DNA of 64,000 bases. Source: Chitinophaga sancti (GTDB lineage: Bacteria; Bacteroidota; Bacteroidia; Chitinophagales; Chitinophagaceae). The stretch covers positions 5,420,001 to 5,484,000 of the forward strand of contig NZ_CP139247.1 of the NCBI RefSeq assembly GCF_034087045.1, in the 5' to 3' direction. Positions 44,868 to 53,024 of this stretch are shown here, in pieces; the stretch's first letter is position 1; every line of letters starts with the position of its first letter. The notes below the pieces were generated by a model. The model saw nothing but the letters and a program-made list of their open reading frames with translations. It did not search any database and had not been told where the DNA came from. The translations under genes and the position numbers were made by a program.

Positions 44868-45550
44868 ATAATTACCTTTTACAGGCAGCTGGCACTGAAA
44901 AGAGGTTAAATCTCAAAGGTGGGCCGAAAGGCCGTAAAAAGGGCCTGCCAATGCCTGTAATGACCACTCCCGTTATCGGCAATGATCATCAGACACGCGA
45001 TCTGCTCGGCACAGTAAAAAATTACTTACTCACCGGCCAGCCTGAAATAAAATACCAGCGTAAATCTTCAAAAGCTGCCCTGTCTTTGTTATTTTTAATT
45101 GACAGCAGCGGCTCAATGATCAAAGACAGGCAGATCGCTTATATTAAGGGAGTCATTGCTCAAACTATTGCGCAGCATCAACACAAACGGCTGCGCTATG
45201 GCGCAGTTGCCCTTGCACAGGGCGATGCACAACTGGTATCACATTATACAACAGACACGACCAGTTTTATCGAAAGGATCGCCCAATTGCGGTCAGGCGG
45301 CAAGACCAATCTGAAAGCAGGGTTGCAACTTATACAACAAATGAAAACATCCGACAGGACACAACTTTACATCTTCACAGATGGGAAGATCAATACCGGC
45401 GGTAGTTTGCAGGACGCGGCCCTTTATTTCAAACAACACCTCCGGACTTTGTCTGCAACCACTGTCGTTAACATTGAAAGTGGTTTTGTGAAACTGGGCA
45501 GGGCGGCCGAGCTGGCAAAAGGAATTGGTGCTACTTACTTAAACTTATAA
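44852..45550 (+). CDS. chlD-like: ChlD-like VWA part, read in the -1 frame after the AAA+ domain
   Basis: The -1 frame is open from 44839 to the stop at 45550. It begins GQNDLNNYLLQAAGTEKR, passes a basic linker LKGGPKGRKKGLPM and ends in a von Willebrand A domain with the MIDAS motif LIDSSGSM, the TNLKAGL loop and FTDGKINTGG. A frame-shifted product from 43935 would have 538 residues, AAA+ plus linker plus VWA, the ChlD/BchD layout. An internal ATG at 44951 could also start a 199-residue VWA protein, but the conserved-looking basic linker before it favours the fused product. Ends 3 bp before cobU. Confidence 0.82.
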   Translation, partial: GQNDLNNYLLQAAGTEKRLNLKGGPKGRKKGLPMPVMTTPVIGNDHQTRDLLGTVKNYLLTGQPEIKYQRKSSKAALSLLFLIDSSGSMIKDRQIAYIKGVIAQTIAQHQHKRLRYGAVALAQGDAQLVSHYTTDTTSFIERIAQLRSGGKTNLKAGLQLIQQMKTSDRTQLYIFTDGKINTGGSLQDAALYFKQHLRTLSATTVVNIESGFVKLGRAAELAKGIGATYLNL

Positions 45551-45553
45551 CAG

Positions 45554-46057
45554 ATGATCCATTACATTTCAGGCGGACAAAGGTCCGGCAAAACAAAATT
45601 TGCTATGCAGACAGCCTCGCAGCTGACCCCAAACCCTGTTTACCTGGCTACCAGCCGCATCTGGGATACAGAACACCAGGCAAGGATTGAGTTGCATAAA
45701 CAGGAACGTGATCATCAATGGGAAAATATAGAAGAAGAGAAAGAAGTCAGTAAACTATTACTGCCCAACAGAACCGTGGTTTTTGACTGCGTCACCCTGT
45801 GGCTGACCAACTTCTTTACCGATGCACATTATAACATAGACATCGCACTCAGGGAGGCCAAAGCAGAATTTGACCTCTTTGCTGCTCAGGAATTTAATCT
45901 CATCATCATCTCCAACGAAATCGGTATGGGCGTACACGCTGATACTGAAATCGGCAGGAAGTTCGTCGACCTGCAGGGATGGATGAACCAATACATCGCA
46001 CAAAAAGCGGATAAGGCAACGCTGATGGTATCAGGACTAGCCATTACAGTTAAATAA
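45554..46057 (+). CDS. cobU: adenosylcobinamide kinase/guanylyltransferase
   Basis: 167 residues. Walker A ISGGQRSGKTKFAMQTASQL, YLATSRIWDTEHQARI (with the covalent-GMP histidine region HKQERDHQW), VFDCVTLWLTNFF and ISNEIGMGVHADTEIGRKF are CobU/CobP signatures. It phosphorylates adenosylcobinamide and transfers GMP. The last 17 residues (KADKATLMVSG and on) are the template for the repeats that follow. Confidence 0.93.
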   Translation: MIHYISGGQRSGKTKFAMQTASQLTPNPVYLATSRIWDTEHQARIELHKQERDHQWENIEEEKEVSKLLLPNRTVVFDCVTLWLTNFFTDAHYNIDIALREAKAEFDLFAAQEFNLIIISNEIGMGVHADTEIGRKFVDLQGWMNQYIAQKADKATLMVSGLAITVK

Positions 46058-46290
46058 AACTGGCAGCACTGATATTATCAGAACTACCATTACAGTAACA
46101 AAACTGACAAGGCCACCCTGACAATCTCAGCACCACCACCTCAGTAACAAAACTGACAAGGCAACCCTGACATCTCAGCACCACCACCTCGGTAACAAAA
46201 CTGACAAGGCAACCCTGACATCTCAGCACCTCCACCTCAGTAACAAAACTGACAAGGCCACCCTGATAATCTCCGCACCACCCATTATAA
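46007..46290 (+). repeat. degenerate 44-53 bp tandem repeat made from the cobU tail
   Basis: Copies start at 46007 (still coding, end of cobU), 46060, 46104, 46153, 46201 and 46249. The common core is CTGACAAGGCAACCCTGACA plus a CTCAGCACCACCACCTCAGT half. Copy 2 keeps most of the cobU end (TATCAGAACTACCATTACAGTAA vs TATCAGGACTAGCC... in the gene). It fills the whole space to cobT at 46301. Confidence 0.88.
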
Positions 46291-46300
46291 TTAAACAGAC

Positions 46301-47341
46301 ATGACCGAATTTAACATCACACCACCTGACAGCCACCTTGACGCTGCCCTCACCGAAAAAATCAATTTAAAAACCAAACCACCAGGCTCCTTAGGCAAAC
46401 TTGAAAAACTCGCCTTACAGATCGGGAAAATTCAAAACACCCTTTCGCCAACATTAACAAAACCTACCATCGTTGTATTCGCAGGTGACCATGGCATTGC
46501 TAAAGAAGGCGTAAGCCCTTTCCCCCAGGAAGTGACCTGGCAGATGGTATACAACTTCCTCCAGGGTGGCGCAGGTATCAATGTTTTTGCCCGCCAGCAC
46601 CAGATCACCATCAAAGTTGTCGATGCCGGTGTGAATTATACCTTTCCTCCCCATCCGGATCTGATTGACTTAAAAGTAGCTCCAGGTACTCAAAGCTATC
46701 TCCATGCACCTGCCATGAGTGTAGAAGAATGTAACACCGCCATCAGTCGTGCAGCATCACTGGTAAGCCAATTACATGCAGACGGTTGTAATGTGATCGG
46801 ATTTGGTGAAATGGGTATCGGCAATACTTCGGCTGCTGCATTGCTGATGAGTCTTTTATGTAACCTGCCACTGGAACAATGCATAGGCAGAGGTACGGGC
46901 CTGGATGATAAAGGATTGGAAAAGAAGAAAACAATCCTGGGCGAAGCCCTGCGTACACAAACGCCTGCTATCAAATCTCCGCTGGAAATACTAAGGACCT
47001 TTGGCGGCTTTGAAGTAGCCATGATCTGCGGTGCCATGCTGAAAGCCGCTGAATTGAAAATGGTTGTTCTGGTAGATGGCTTTATTACTACAGCTGCCTT
47101 GCTGGTTGCAGCTGCATTACATCCTGCAATACTGGATTACTGTGTATTTGCACATCAATCAAACGAGCAGGGACATCAGCAATTATTAAATTATTTACAT
47201 GCAGATCCGTTATTGCAACTGGGTATGCGTTTAGGAGAAGGCACCGGTGCAGCTGTAGCATATCCGCTGGTACAGTCAGCCGTAGCATTCCTGAATGAAA
47301 TGGCCAGCTTTGCATCTGCGGGTGTAACTAATAAAGACTAA
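46301..47341 (+). CDS. cobT: nicotinate-nucleotide:dimethylbenzimidazole phosphoribosyltransferase
   Basis: 346 residues, normal length. TKPPGSLGKLEKLALQIGKI at the N-terminus, VFAGDHGIAKEGVSPFPQEV, FGEMGIGNTSAAALL, GRGTGLDDKGLEKK, and the catalytic glutamate in MRLGEGTGAAVAYPLV near the C-terminus. It makes alpha-ribazole phosphate, so a benzimidazole-type lower ligand is implied. One bp before cobS. No bluB in the window. Confidence 0.95.
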   Translation: MTEFNITPPDSHLDAALTEKINLKTKPPGSLGKLEKLALQIGKIQNTLSPTLTKPTIVVFAGDHGIAKEGVSPFPQEVTWQMVYNFLQGGAGINVFARQHQITIKVVDAGVNYTFPPHPDLIDLKVAPGTQSYLHAPAMSVEECNTAISRAASLVSQLHADGCNVIGFGEMGIGNTSAAALLMSLLCNLPLEQCIGRGTGLDDKGLEKKKTILGEALRTQTPAIKSPLEILRTFGGFEVAMICGAMLKAAELKMVVLVDGFITTAALLVAAALHPAILDYCVFAHQSNEQGHQQLLNYLHADPLLQLGMRLGEGTGAAVAYPLVQSAVAFLNEMASFASAGVTNKD

Positions 47342-47342
47342 C

Positions 47343-48113
47343 ATGATCAAAAGGGAAATCCTGTACTTCAGGGCCGCTTTGATGTTTTTCACCCGTTTGC
47401 CGGCGGGACATCACACCATTGTCGGATTACAAAGTGCCGCCAGGTATTTGCCACTGATAGGTATTCTGGTAGGTGCTACTGGTGCCACGGTATATTATCT
47501 GGGGCATTTGCTATTCAAAGACCCGTATGTAGCATCTGTACTCTCGATTGTAGCCACACTGCTGATGACAGGTGGCTTTCATGAAGACGGACTGGCAGAC
47601 GTGGCAGATGGCTTTGGTGGTGGTTGGACAAAGGAAAAGATCCTGGAGATTATGAAGGATCCCCGCACTGGAGCTTATGGTGTGATGGCGCTGGTATGTA
47701 GTATTGGATTAAAAATATTCGTACTCGCGAAACTAGGAACGTTGCTGCCCGATCAGTTCTTTTTGATCTATGTATGCGGGCATACAATCAGCAGGGTTCC
47801 ACCACTGTTTATGATGCGTTTTTTGGAGTATGCCCGCCTGGATGGAACCAGTAAGGTGGGTGCCGTGATCACCCCGGTCGGTATCGGCGCTTTGGTATTT
47901 GCGACGGTTACCGGATTCGTACCACTGACTATACTTGGTGTGGAAGCTGCATGGATCAGTGTAATTCCTTGTGCTACGATGACATTGTATTTAGGATGGT
48001 ATTTCCAGAAGTGGATAGATGGGTATACAGGAGATTGTTTGGGGGCTACACAACAATTGAATGAGCTTATTTTTTACCTGTGTTTACTGGCGATATGGAA
48101 TTATACTTTGTAA
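47343..48113 (+). CDS. cobS: adenosylcobinamide-GDP ribazoletransferase
   Basis: 256 residues, polytopic membrane enzyme. FFTRLPAGHH at the start, the metal-binding GGFHEDGLADVADGFGGG and the IMKDPRTGAYGVMALV motif are CobS/CobV signatures. It joins the activated corrinoid with alpha-ribazole (phosphate). Overlaps cobC by 19 bp. Confidence 0.94.
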   Translation: MIKREILYFRAALMFFTRLPAGHHTIVGLQSAARYLPLIGILVGATGATVYYLGHLLFKDPYVASVLSIVATLLMTGGFHEDGLADVADGFGGGWTKEKILEIMKDPRTGAYGVMALVCSIGLKIFVLAKLGTLLPDQFFLIYVCGHTISRVPPLFMMRFLEYARLDGTSKVGAVITPVGIGALVFATVTGFVPLTILGVEAAWISVIPCATMTLYLGWYFQKWIDGYTGDCLGATQQLNELIFYLCLLAIWNYTL

Positions 48114-48610
48114 GACATGTACAACCGGCGATTGAAGCTGGAATTTGTTATGGGCAACTGGATGTACCTTTGCCGGCAGGATATGAAACCCTGCATAGTG
48201 AGATCATCGCTGGCCTGGGTCGTTTCGACAAAGTATATACCAGTCCTTTACAAAGATGTCAGTTATTGGCTCAAACCCTTTCAGCAAACTTTGTCCCGGA
48301 TGAACGACTGAAGGAATTGAATTTTGGCGAATGGGAAGGAATGAAATGGAATGACATTGATCGTCAATTGATGGATCACTGGGGAGCTAATTACATCACT
48401 TCGGGCCCTCCGGGAGGTGAATCATTACAACAACTGGTAGCAAGACTAGATGCTTTTTTAAGAACAATTCCCTTCGCGGATCGCATCGTTATTGTAACCC
48501 ATGCAGGCGTAATCCGTGCAGCACGACATCTGCTGGAAGCCCGGCCACTCAACGAAATCATGTCAGAAAAAATTAATTACGGAGGAATTTATACATTCAA
48601 CTTATTATGA
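48095..48610 (+). CDS. cobC: alpha-ribazole phosphatase, histidine phosphatase family
   Basis: Started at the ATG 48095 (MELYFVRHVQPAIEAG), 171 residues. The phosphohistidine motif is FVRHVQ, with the usual G of RHG replaced by V; then CYGQLDVPL, VYTSPLQRCQLLA, LNFGEWEGMKW and the second histidine in VTHAGVIRAARH. Removes the phosphate from alpha-ribazole-P or adenosylcobalamin-P. ATGA overlap with pduO. Confidence 0.9.
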   Translation: MELYFVRHVQPAIEAGICYGQLDVPLPAGYETLHSEIIAGLGRFDKVYTSPLQRCQLLAQTLSANFVPDERLKELNFGEWEGMKWNDIDRQLMDHWGANYITSGPPGGESLQQLVARLDAFLRTIPFADRIVIVTHAGVIRAARHLLEARPLNEIMSEKINYGGIYTFNLL

Positions 48611-49185
48611 AGATCTATACTAAAAAAGGAGACCGGGGTACGACCGCCTTATTCGGCGGAAGCCGTGTAGATAAAGACGATGTAAGAGTAGAAAGCTACG
48701 GTACACTGGATGAAGTAAATTCTACCATCGGCCTGTTGCGAGCTAAACTTGGACCAGAACACGAATGGCAACCACGCTTACATAAGATCCAGAAAGACAT
48801 GATGAACATGATGTCGCATCTGGCCCGTCCTTCTGACTGTAAAAAGGAAAACCCGAATCCAAAGCCGGAAGACGGTGCAGCCTTTTGTGAAGAATGGATT
48901 GATGAACTGGAAGCTGCCATGACATCAAAGTCTGATTACTTCTTATTACCAGGTGGCAATGAGATTTCTGCTTTGTGCCATGTGGTAAGAACACAATTGA
49001 GAAGAGGCGAAAGACGACTGGTATCGCTGATGAAAGTAGATACCATTGAAGATTATATACCCGCGTATGTAAACAGACTATCTGATCTGTTCTTCATTCT
49101 CGCAAGAGCAGAGATGGACAAGACAGGAGTAGCGGAAGAAAAATGGCAGCTGTTTCTTTACAAAAGAAAGAAACAGCCGGAATGA
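48607..49185 (+). CDS. pduO: cob(I)alamin adenosyltransferase, PduO type
   Basis: 192 residues. IYTKKGDRGTTALFGGSRV at the start, YGTLDEVNSTIGLLRAKL, LPGGNEISALCHVVRTQLRR with GERRLV, and YVNRLSDLFFILAR at the end fit PduO/MMAB-type ATP:corrinoid adenosyltransferases. A short insert with KKENPNPKPEDG lies in the middle. Last gene of the long plus-strand operon. Confidence 0.94.
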   Translation: MKIYTKKGDRGTTALFGGSRVDKDDVRVESYGTLDEVNSTIGLLRAKLGPEHEWQPRLHKIQKDMMNMMSHLARPSDCKKENPNPKPEDGAAFCEEWIDELEAAMTSKSDYFLLPGGNEISALCHVVRTQLRRGERRLVSLMKVDTIEDYIPAYVNRLSDLFFILARAEMDKTGVAEEKWQLFLYKRKKQPE

Positions 49186-49236
49186 TTGTTCCCTTCATCC
49201 TGCAAAAGCAAAGACGTACAAGCCGTAATGATTTAC

Positions 49237-49270
49237 GCCCTGACAGCACAATTTCAAAGCTGGTCAGGGC
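49237..49270. terminator. hairpin between convergent pduO and cobN
   Basis: Stem GCCCTGAC (49237-49244) with GTCAGGGC (49263-49270), extendable inward by AGC/GCT with a one-base bulge. It lies exactly between the two convergent genes and may end both transcripts, though T-runs are poor. Confidence 0.5.
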
Positions 49271-49279
49271 AGTAATGAC

Positions 49280-52200
49280 CTACTCCATATCCACAAACAT
49301 ACTTTGCAGCTTCTCCAGCGTCTCCGGTTTTGGCGCCTGCCACATTCCCCGCTGAATAGCTTCCAACATACGTTCTGTCATATCCTTCAATGCCCACGGA
49401 TTTGCCTGTTCGATGAACTGACGATTCTCTTCATTGAACAGGTACTCCTGGGTAATCCCTTCATACATAAAATCATCTACCATATTAGTCGTTGCATCAT
49501 AAGCAAATAGATAATCCATTGTTGCCGCCATCTCAAATGCCCCCTTATAACCATGTCGCTTCACACCAGCAATCCACTTCGGATTCACCACCCTTGAACG
49601 ATATACTTTCAGCAACTCTTCTTTTAAACTCTTTATCCGCGGCGTCTCCGGACGTGCATGGTCGCCAAAATAAATAGACGGCTGCTCTCCTTTGATAGTT
49701 TCCACCGCATTTGCTAAACCACCCTGGAATTGGTAATAATCATCCGAATCGAGAATATCATGTTCCCGGTTATCCTGGTTATGCATTACGATTTGCAGAT
49801 CAGATAAACGCTTTTCAAATACCTCATGCGCAGATTCACCTGTGCGGTCCGCACCATAAGCATACCCACTCCAATTGATATATACTTTAGCAAGATCTTC
49901 CCTCGTCTGCCAGTTCTTTTCATCTATCACTGCCTGTAACCCTGCGCCATAAGCACCTGGCTTGGAACCAAAAACCCTGAATAGAGATCTTTTATGTGCC
50001 CTGGTTTCATCCAATCCTTTATTGAGCCATTCCTGCTTTTCTGCGAGGTAGCGCTTGCGGATAGGATTCTGTTCCAACGGTTCATCCAGTAAAGCCACTT
50101 TTTCTACCACCGCATTCAGCAAAGAAATTACATCCGGAAATGCATCCCTGAAAAACCCTGAAATACGTAGCATAACATCGATGCGTGGCCTTCTCAATTG
50201 AATAAGCGGAATGATCTCAAAATCAGACACCCGCCTGTTAGCCGCCTGCCATACGGGTTGTACTCCCATAAGGGCCAGTGCCTGTGCGATGTCATCTCCA
50301 CCTGTACGCATAGTACTGGTACCCCATACTGACAACCCTATAGATTCAGGATAATCCCCCTGCTCCTGCATGTAACGATTGATGATAAGGTTCGCGCTTT
50401 TGACCCCCAGGCTGTAAGCGGCCTGTGTGGGTATAGCGCGCACATCTACAGAATAGAAGTTTCTCCCTGTAGGCAAAACATCCATACGACCACGTGTAGG
50501 TGCACCGGAGCTACCACTGGGAACATAGCCAGCGTCTAAACCGTGTAAAAGGTGAGTGATTTCCTCCTTAGTGCGTTGAATCTTTGGTAAAGTATGCGTA
50601 AAGATATTTTCACAATATGCTTTGGTCGCCGGTAGATGGAAGTCTTCGCCTTGTAGGATATGATGACCACTCAGCATACGCTCACCTTTCAAAAGCCCCT
50701 CTCCATGCAACATCTCCATTCCCTTCAGCATCTCTTTCACAATCTCCTCCAACACAGCCACCGCATCCCCCCTGTTCCTACATCCCCTAAATAACACATG
50801 CGCACTTTCAAAAGCCACCTCATAATCCCCCCCTAAAGGATCAAATCCTAACCCCATCTCCTCTGCCGGCACCTGCGTAATCCCCTTCTGCCCCGCCACT
50901 GGCACCCTATGCAATGCTATCAGCAAATCAATCAACTGCTCATCCTCCGGCGCCTTTCCCAGAATATGCAACCCATCACGGATCTGCGCCTCTTTCAACT
51001 CACACAAATACCCATCCAGCTTCAACAACAACGTATCCATATCAGCAACGGCTGCCTGCAGATCTGTTTCCAGATCCGCCTCTTTCACCAACTGTGTGAT
51101 CTGCGCACGAATCACCGCTGTACGCTTCGGATCCACACTAAACGCCTCGTAATATTCATCAATCAAATGTTCCAGCTTAGTCAACGTACCATAATTCTCA
51201 GCTCTCGTCATAGGCGGAATCAGGTGATCAATTATAATAGCATGTGTCCTGCGCTTCGCCTGCGTTCCTTCCCCCGGATCATTCACTATGAACGGATAGA
51301 AATGCGGGACAGGACTTAACAACACAGCAGGGAAACAACTCTCCTTACTCAATGCCACACTCTTCCCCGGCAACCATTCCAGGTTTCCATGCTTGCCACA
51401 ATGAATCAAAGCATCTGCTTTGAACACCTCATTCACCCAACAGTAATAAGCAAGATATCTATAAGTAGGCGGTAAATCCGGCGAGTGGTAAATAGCCTTC
51501 TCATCCTGGTTATAACCACGTGCAGGCTGAATACTCACGAAGATATTCCCCAACAAACACCCGGGAATTATAAAATCCTCTTCCTGTGAAGGCCCCCATT
51601 GCTCAAGGATCTTCTCTTTAAGCAATGGTGCTAACTGCTCAAAATATTCCTGGAACCGATCCTTCTCGATACTAATCTGGTAAGGACGATACAACGTAGT
51701 ATCCGTATCATTCGTCACATAATGCGTGATGAGTGTGATTAACTCCCCGCTGGTAGCTGGAATATAATCTCCTGTATCATACCCTGCTGTTTTCAATGCC
51801 TGCAGAATTTCCACAATACTCGCAGGTGTATCTAATCCTACCCCATTTGCCAAACGGCTATCCTTATTGGGATAGTTCGGCATGATAAGAGCAATATGTT
51901 TATCTTTTTGCTTTTTCTTCCCAAGCTGTATCCAGTTATTTGCAAAAGCCACCACAAAATCACAACCCTCTTCATGCGTACTATATTGCAGAATATCTGA
52001 ATCTGTCAGCGCATCCTTGCCCACAGAAGATTTAAAAGAAATCGCCGTCGTAATAATACGACCATCTATCTCCGGCAATGCAATATTCATCGCCACATCT
52101 ACTGGTGTCAGACCAAATAGGTTCTGCTCCCATACCTCTTTGGTACAGGCAGCAAAGATGCCCTGTATAACAGGTACATCAAGATTATCAAATAAGAAAC

Positions 52201-53023
52201 TTTCATCCTTATCCATAGACTTGATTGAAAAGCTGGTCGTGTTGATCAACACTTTTACCTTTCCTTTCAATAAAGATTCAAGTTCCTGCAAACTATGCTG
52301 ATCACGAAGATTACTCACAAAAGCAATTACAGGTTTCAGTCCTTTCACCTCCAGCGCCTTTATCAAATAATTCACCGGCGCCAGGTTATCAGCCAGGTAA
52401 TGCGTTTGGTAAACAAGGATGGCTACATCTGCTATATAATCCTCCGGCGGTATCATTCCCTTCTCAGGATGAAATAAAAACAGGTCCGCAATTTTCTGAG
52501 GGGGAGCGAATTGTAAATCTGTATCAAAGCAATGATGAAATATATAAGCCAACCCATTCTTCAGGTTATGCTTTCCCCCGGCACAACAGTATTTCCATAG
52601 GGTATCAGCAATCTTCACATCCACCGTGGAATTATTCAGCAATTCTACATCCGGCGCGTCATATCCCGGCAGGAAGAGTACGGGAATATTTTGCTGTTCA
52701 CAGGCAATGCTGATAGCTTCGAACAAATACGGGTAGTAATTCCTGCCACCTAACAGGCGACAGATCACCAGCTTTGAATGGCTGATCACTTCCTCTACAT
52801 ATTTATCGATGGTCAGTTCCTGCTTCAGGTATACCAGGTTGGCAATTCGCAGGGTCGGGAGCTGTGGGTGGGTTTGGTGTAACTCCCTGTAAGCATTGTT
52901 CAGTGAATGGATCTCCGTATCGGCAGCAGAGAGGAATACGACGTCTCCTATAGATTGCTGTATGTGGAAGACCCCATCCCCGTTGGGATTCCACCCACCG
53001 GGGATTGTTGGGATCAGGTGCAT
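49280..53023 (-). CDS. cobN: cobaltochelatase large subunit CobN
   Basis: 1247 residues, usual size. HCGKHGNLEWLPGKSVALS, VNDPGEGTQAKRRTHAIIID, LIDEYYEAFSVDPKR, SGSSGAPTRGRMDVLPTGRN, GLSVWGTSTMRTGGDDIAQA and HGYKGAFEMAATMDYLFAYD are CobN/ChlH-type motifs in the right order. It holds the tetrapyrrole during ATP-driven metal insertion by the AAA+/VWA subunits encoded at 43935-45550. Downstream of cobW by 1 bp. Its coexistence with CbiX is notable because CobN acts late in the aerobic route. Confidence 0.95.
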   Translation of the reverse strand: MHLIPTIPGGWNPNGDGVFHIQQSIGDVVFLSAADTEIHSLNNAYRELHQTHPQLPTLRIANLVYLKQELTIDKYVEEVISHSKLVICRLLGGRNYYPYLFEAISIACEQQNIPVLFLPGYDAPDVELLNNSTVDVKIADTLWKYCCAGGKHNLKNGLAYIFHHCFDTDLQFAPPQKIADLFLFHPEKGMIPPEDYIADVAILVYQTHYLADNLAPVNYLIKALEVKGLKPVIAFVSNLRDQHSLQELESLLKGKVKVLINTTSFSIKSMDKDESFLFDNLDVPVIQGIFAACTKEVWEQNLFGLTPVDVAMNIALPEIDGRIITTAISFKSSVGKDALTDSDILQYSTHEEGCDFVVAFANNWIQLGKKKQKDKHIALIMPNYPNKDSRLANGVGLDTPASIVEILQALKTAGYDTGDYIPATSGELITLITHYVTNDTDTTLYRPYQISIEKDRFQEYFEQLAPLLKEKILEQWGPSQEEDFIIPGCLLGNIFVSIQPARGYNQDEKAIYHSPDLPPTYRYLAYYCWVNEVFKADALIHCGKHGNLEWLPGKSVALSKESCFPAVLLSPVPHFYPFIVNDPGEGTQAKRRTHAIIIDHLIPPMTRAENYGTLTKLEHLIDEYYEAFSVDPKRTAVIRAQITQLVKEADLETDLQAAVADMDTLLLKLDGYLCELKEAQIRDGLHILGKAPEDEQLIDLLIALHRVPVAGQKGITQVPAEEMGLGFDPLGGDYEVAFESAHVLFRGCRNRGDAVAVLEEIVKEMLKGMEMLHGEGLLKGERMLSGHHILQGEDFHLPATKAYCENIFTHTLPKIQRTKEEITHLLHGLDAGYVPSGSSGAPTRGRMDVLPTGRNFYSVDVRAIPTQAAYSLGVKSANLIINRYMQEQGDYPESIGLSVWGTSTMRTGGDDIAQALALMGVQPVWQAANRRVSDFEIIPLIQLRRPRIDVMLRISGFFRDAFPDVISLLNAVVEKVALLDEPLEQNPIRKRYLAEKQEWLNKGLDETRAHKRSLFRVFGSKPGAYGAGLQAVIDEKNWQTREDLAKVYINWSGYAYGADRTGESAHEVFEKRLSDLQIVMHNQDNREHDILDSDDYYQFQGGLANAVETIKGEQPSIYFGDHARPETPRIKSLKEELLKVYRSRVVNPKWIAGVKRHGYKGAFEMAATMDYLFAYDATTNMVDDFMYEGITQEYLFNEENRQFIEQANPWALKDMTERMLEAIQRGMWQAPKPETLEKLQSMFVDME

Positions 53024-53024
53024 A

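Noticed and set aside
44951..45550. Independent small VWA gene starting at 44951
   Set aside because: The same frame is open upstream to the slippery site with a plausible ChlD-like basic linker, so a fused product is preferred; internal initiation is not fully excluded.
46050..46235. Minus-strand Cys/Val-rich repetitive frame
   Set aside because: Antisense by-product of the cobU-tail repeat; no independent evidence for a protein.
46007..46290. CRISPR-like array
   Set aside because: Repeats are directly adjacent with no unique spacers, differ from one another, and derive from the cobU end; no cas genes nearby.
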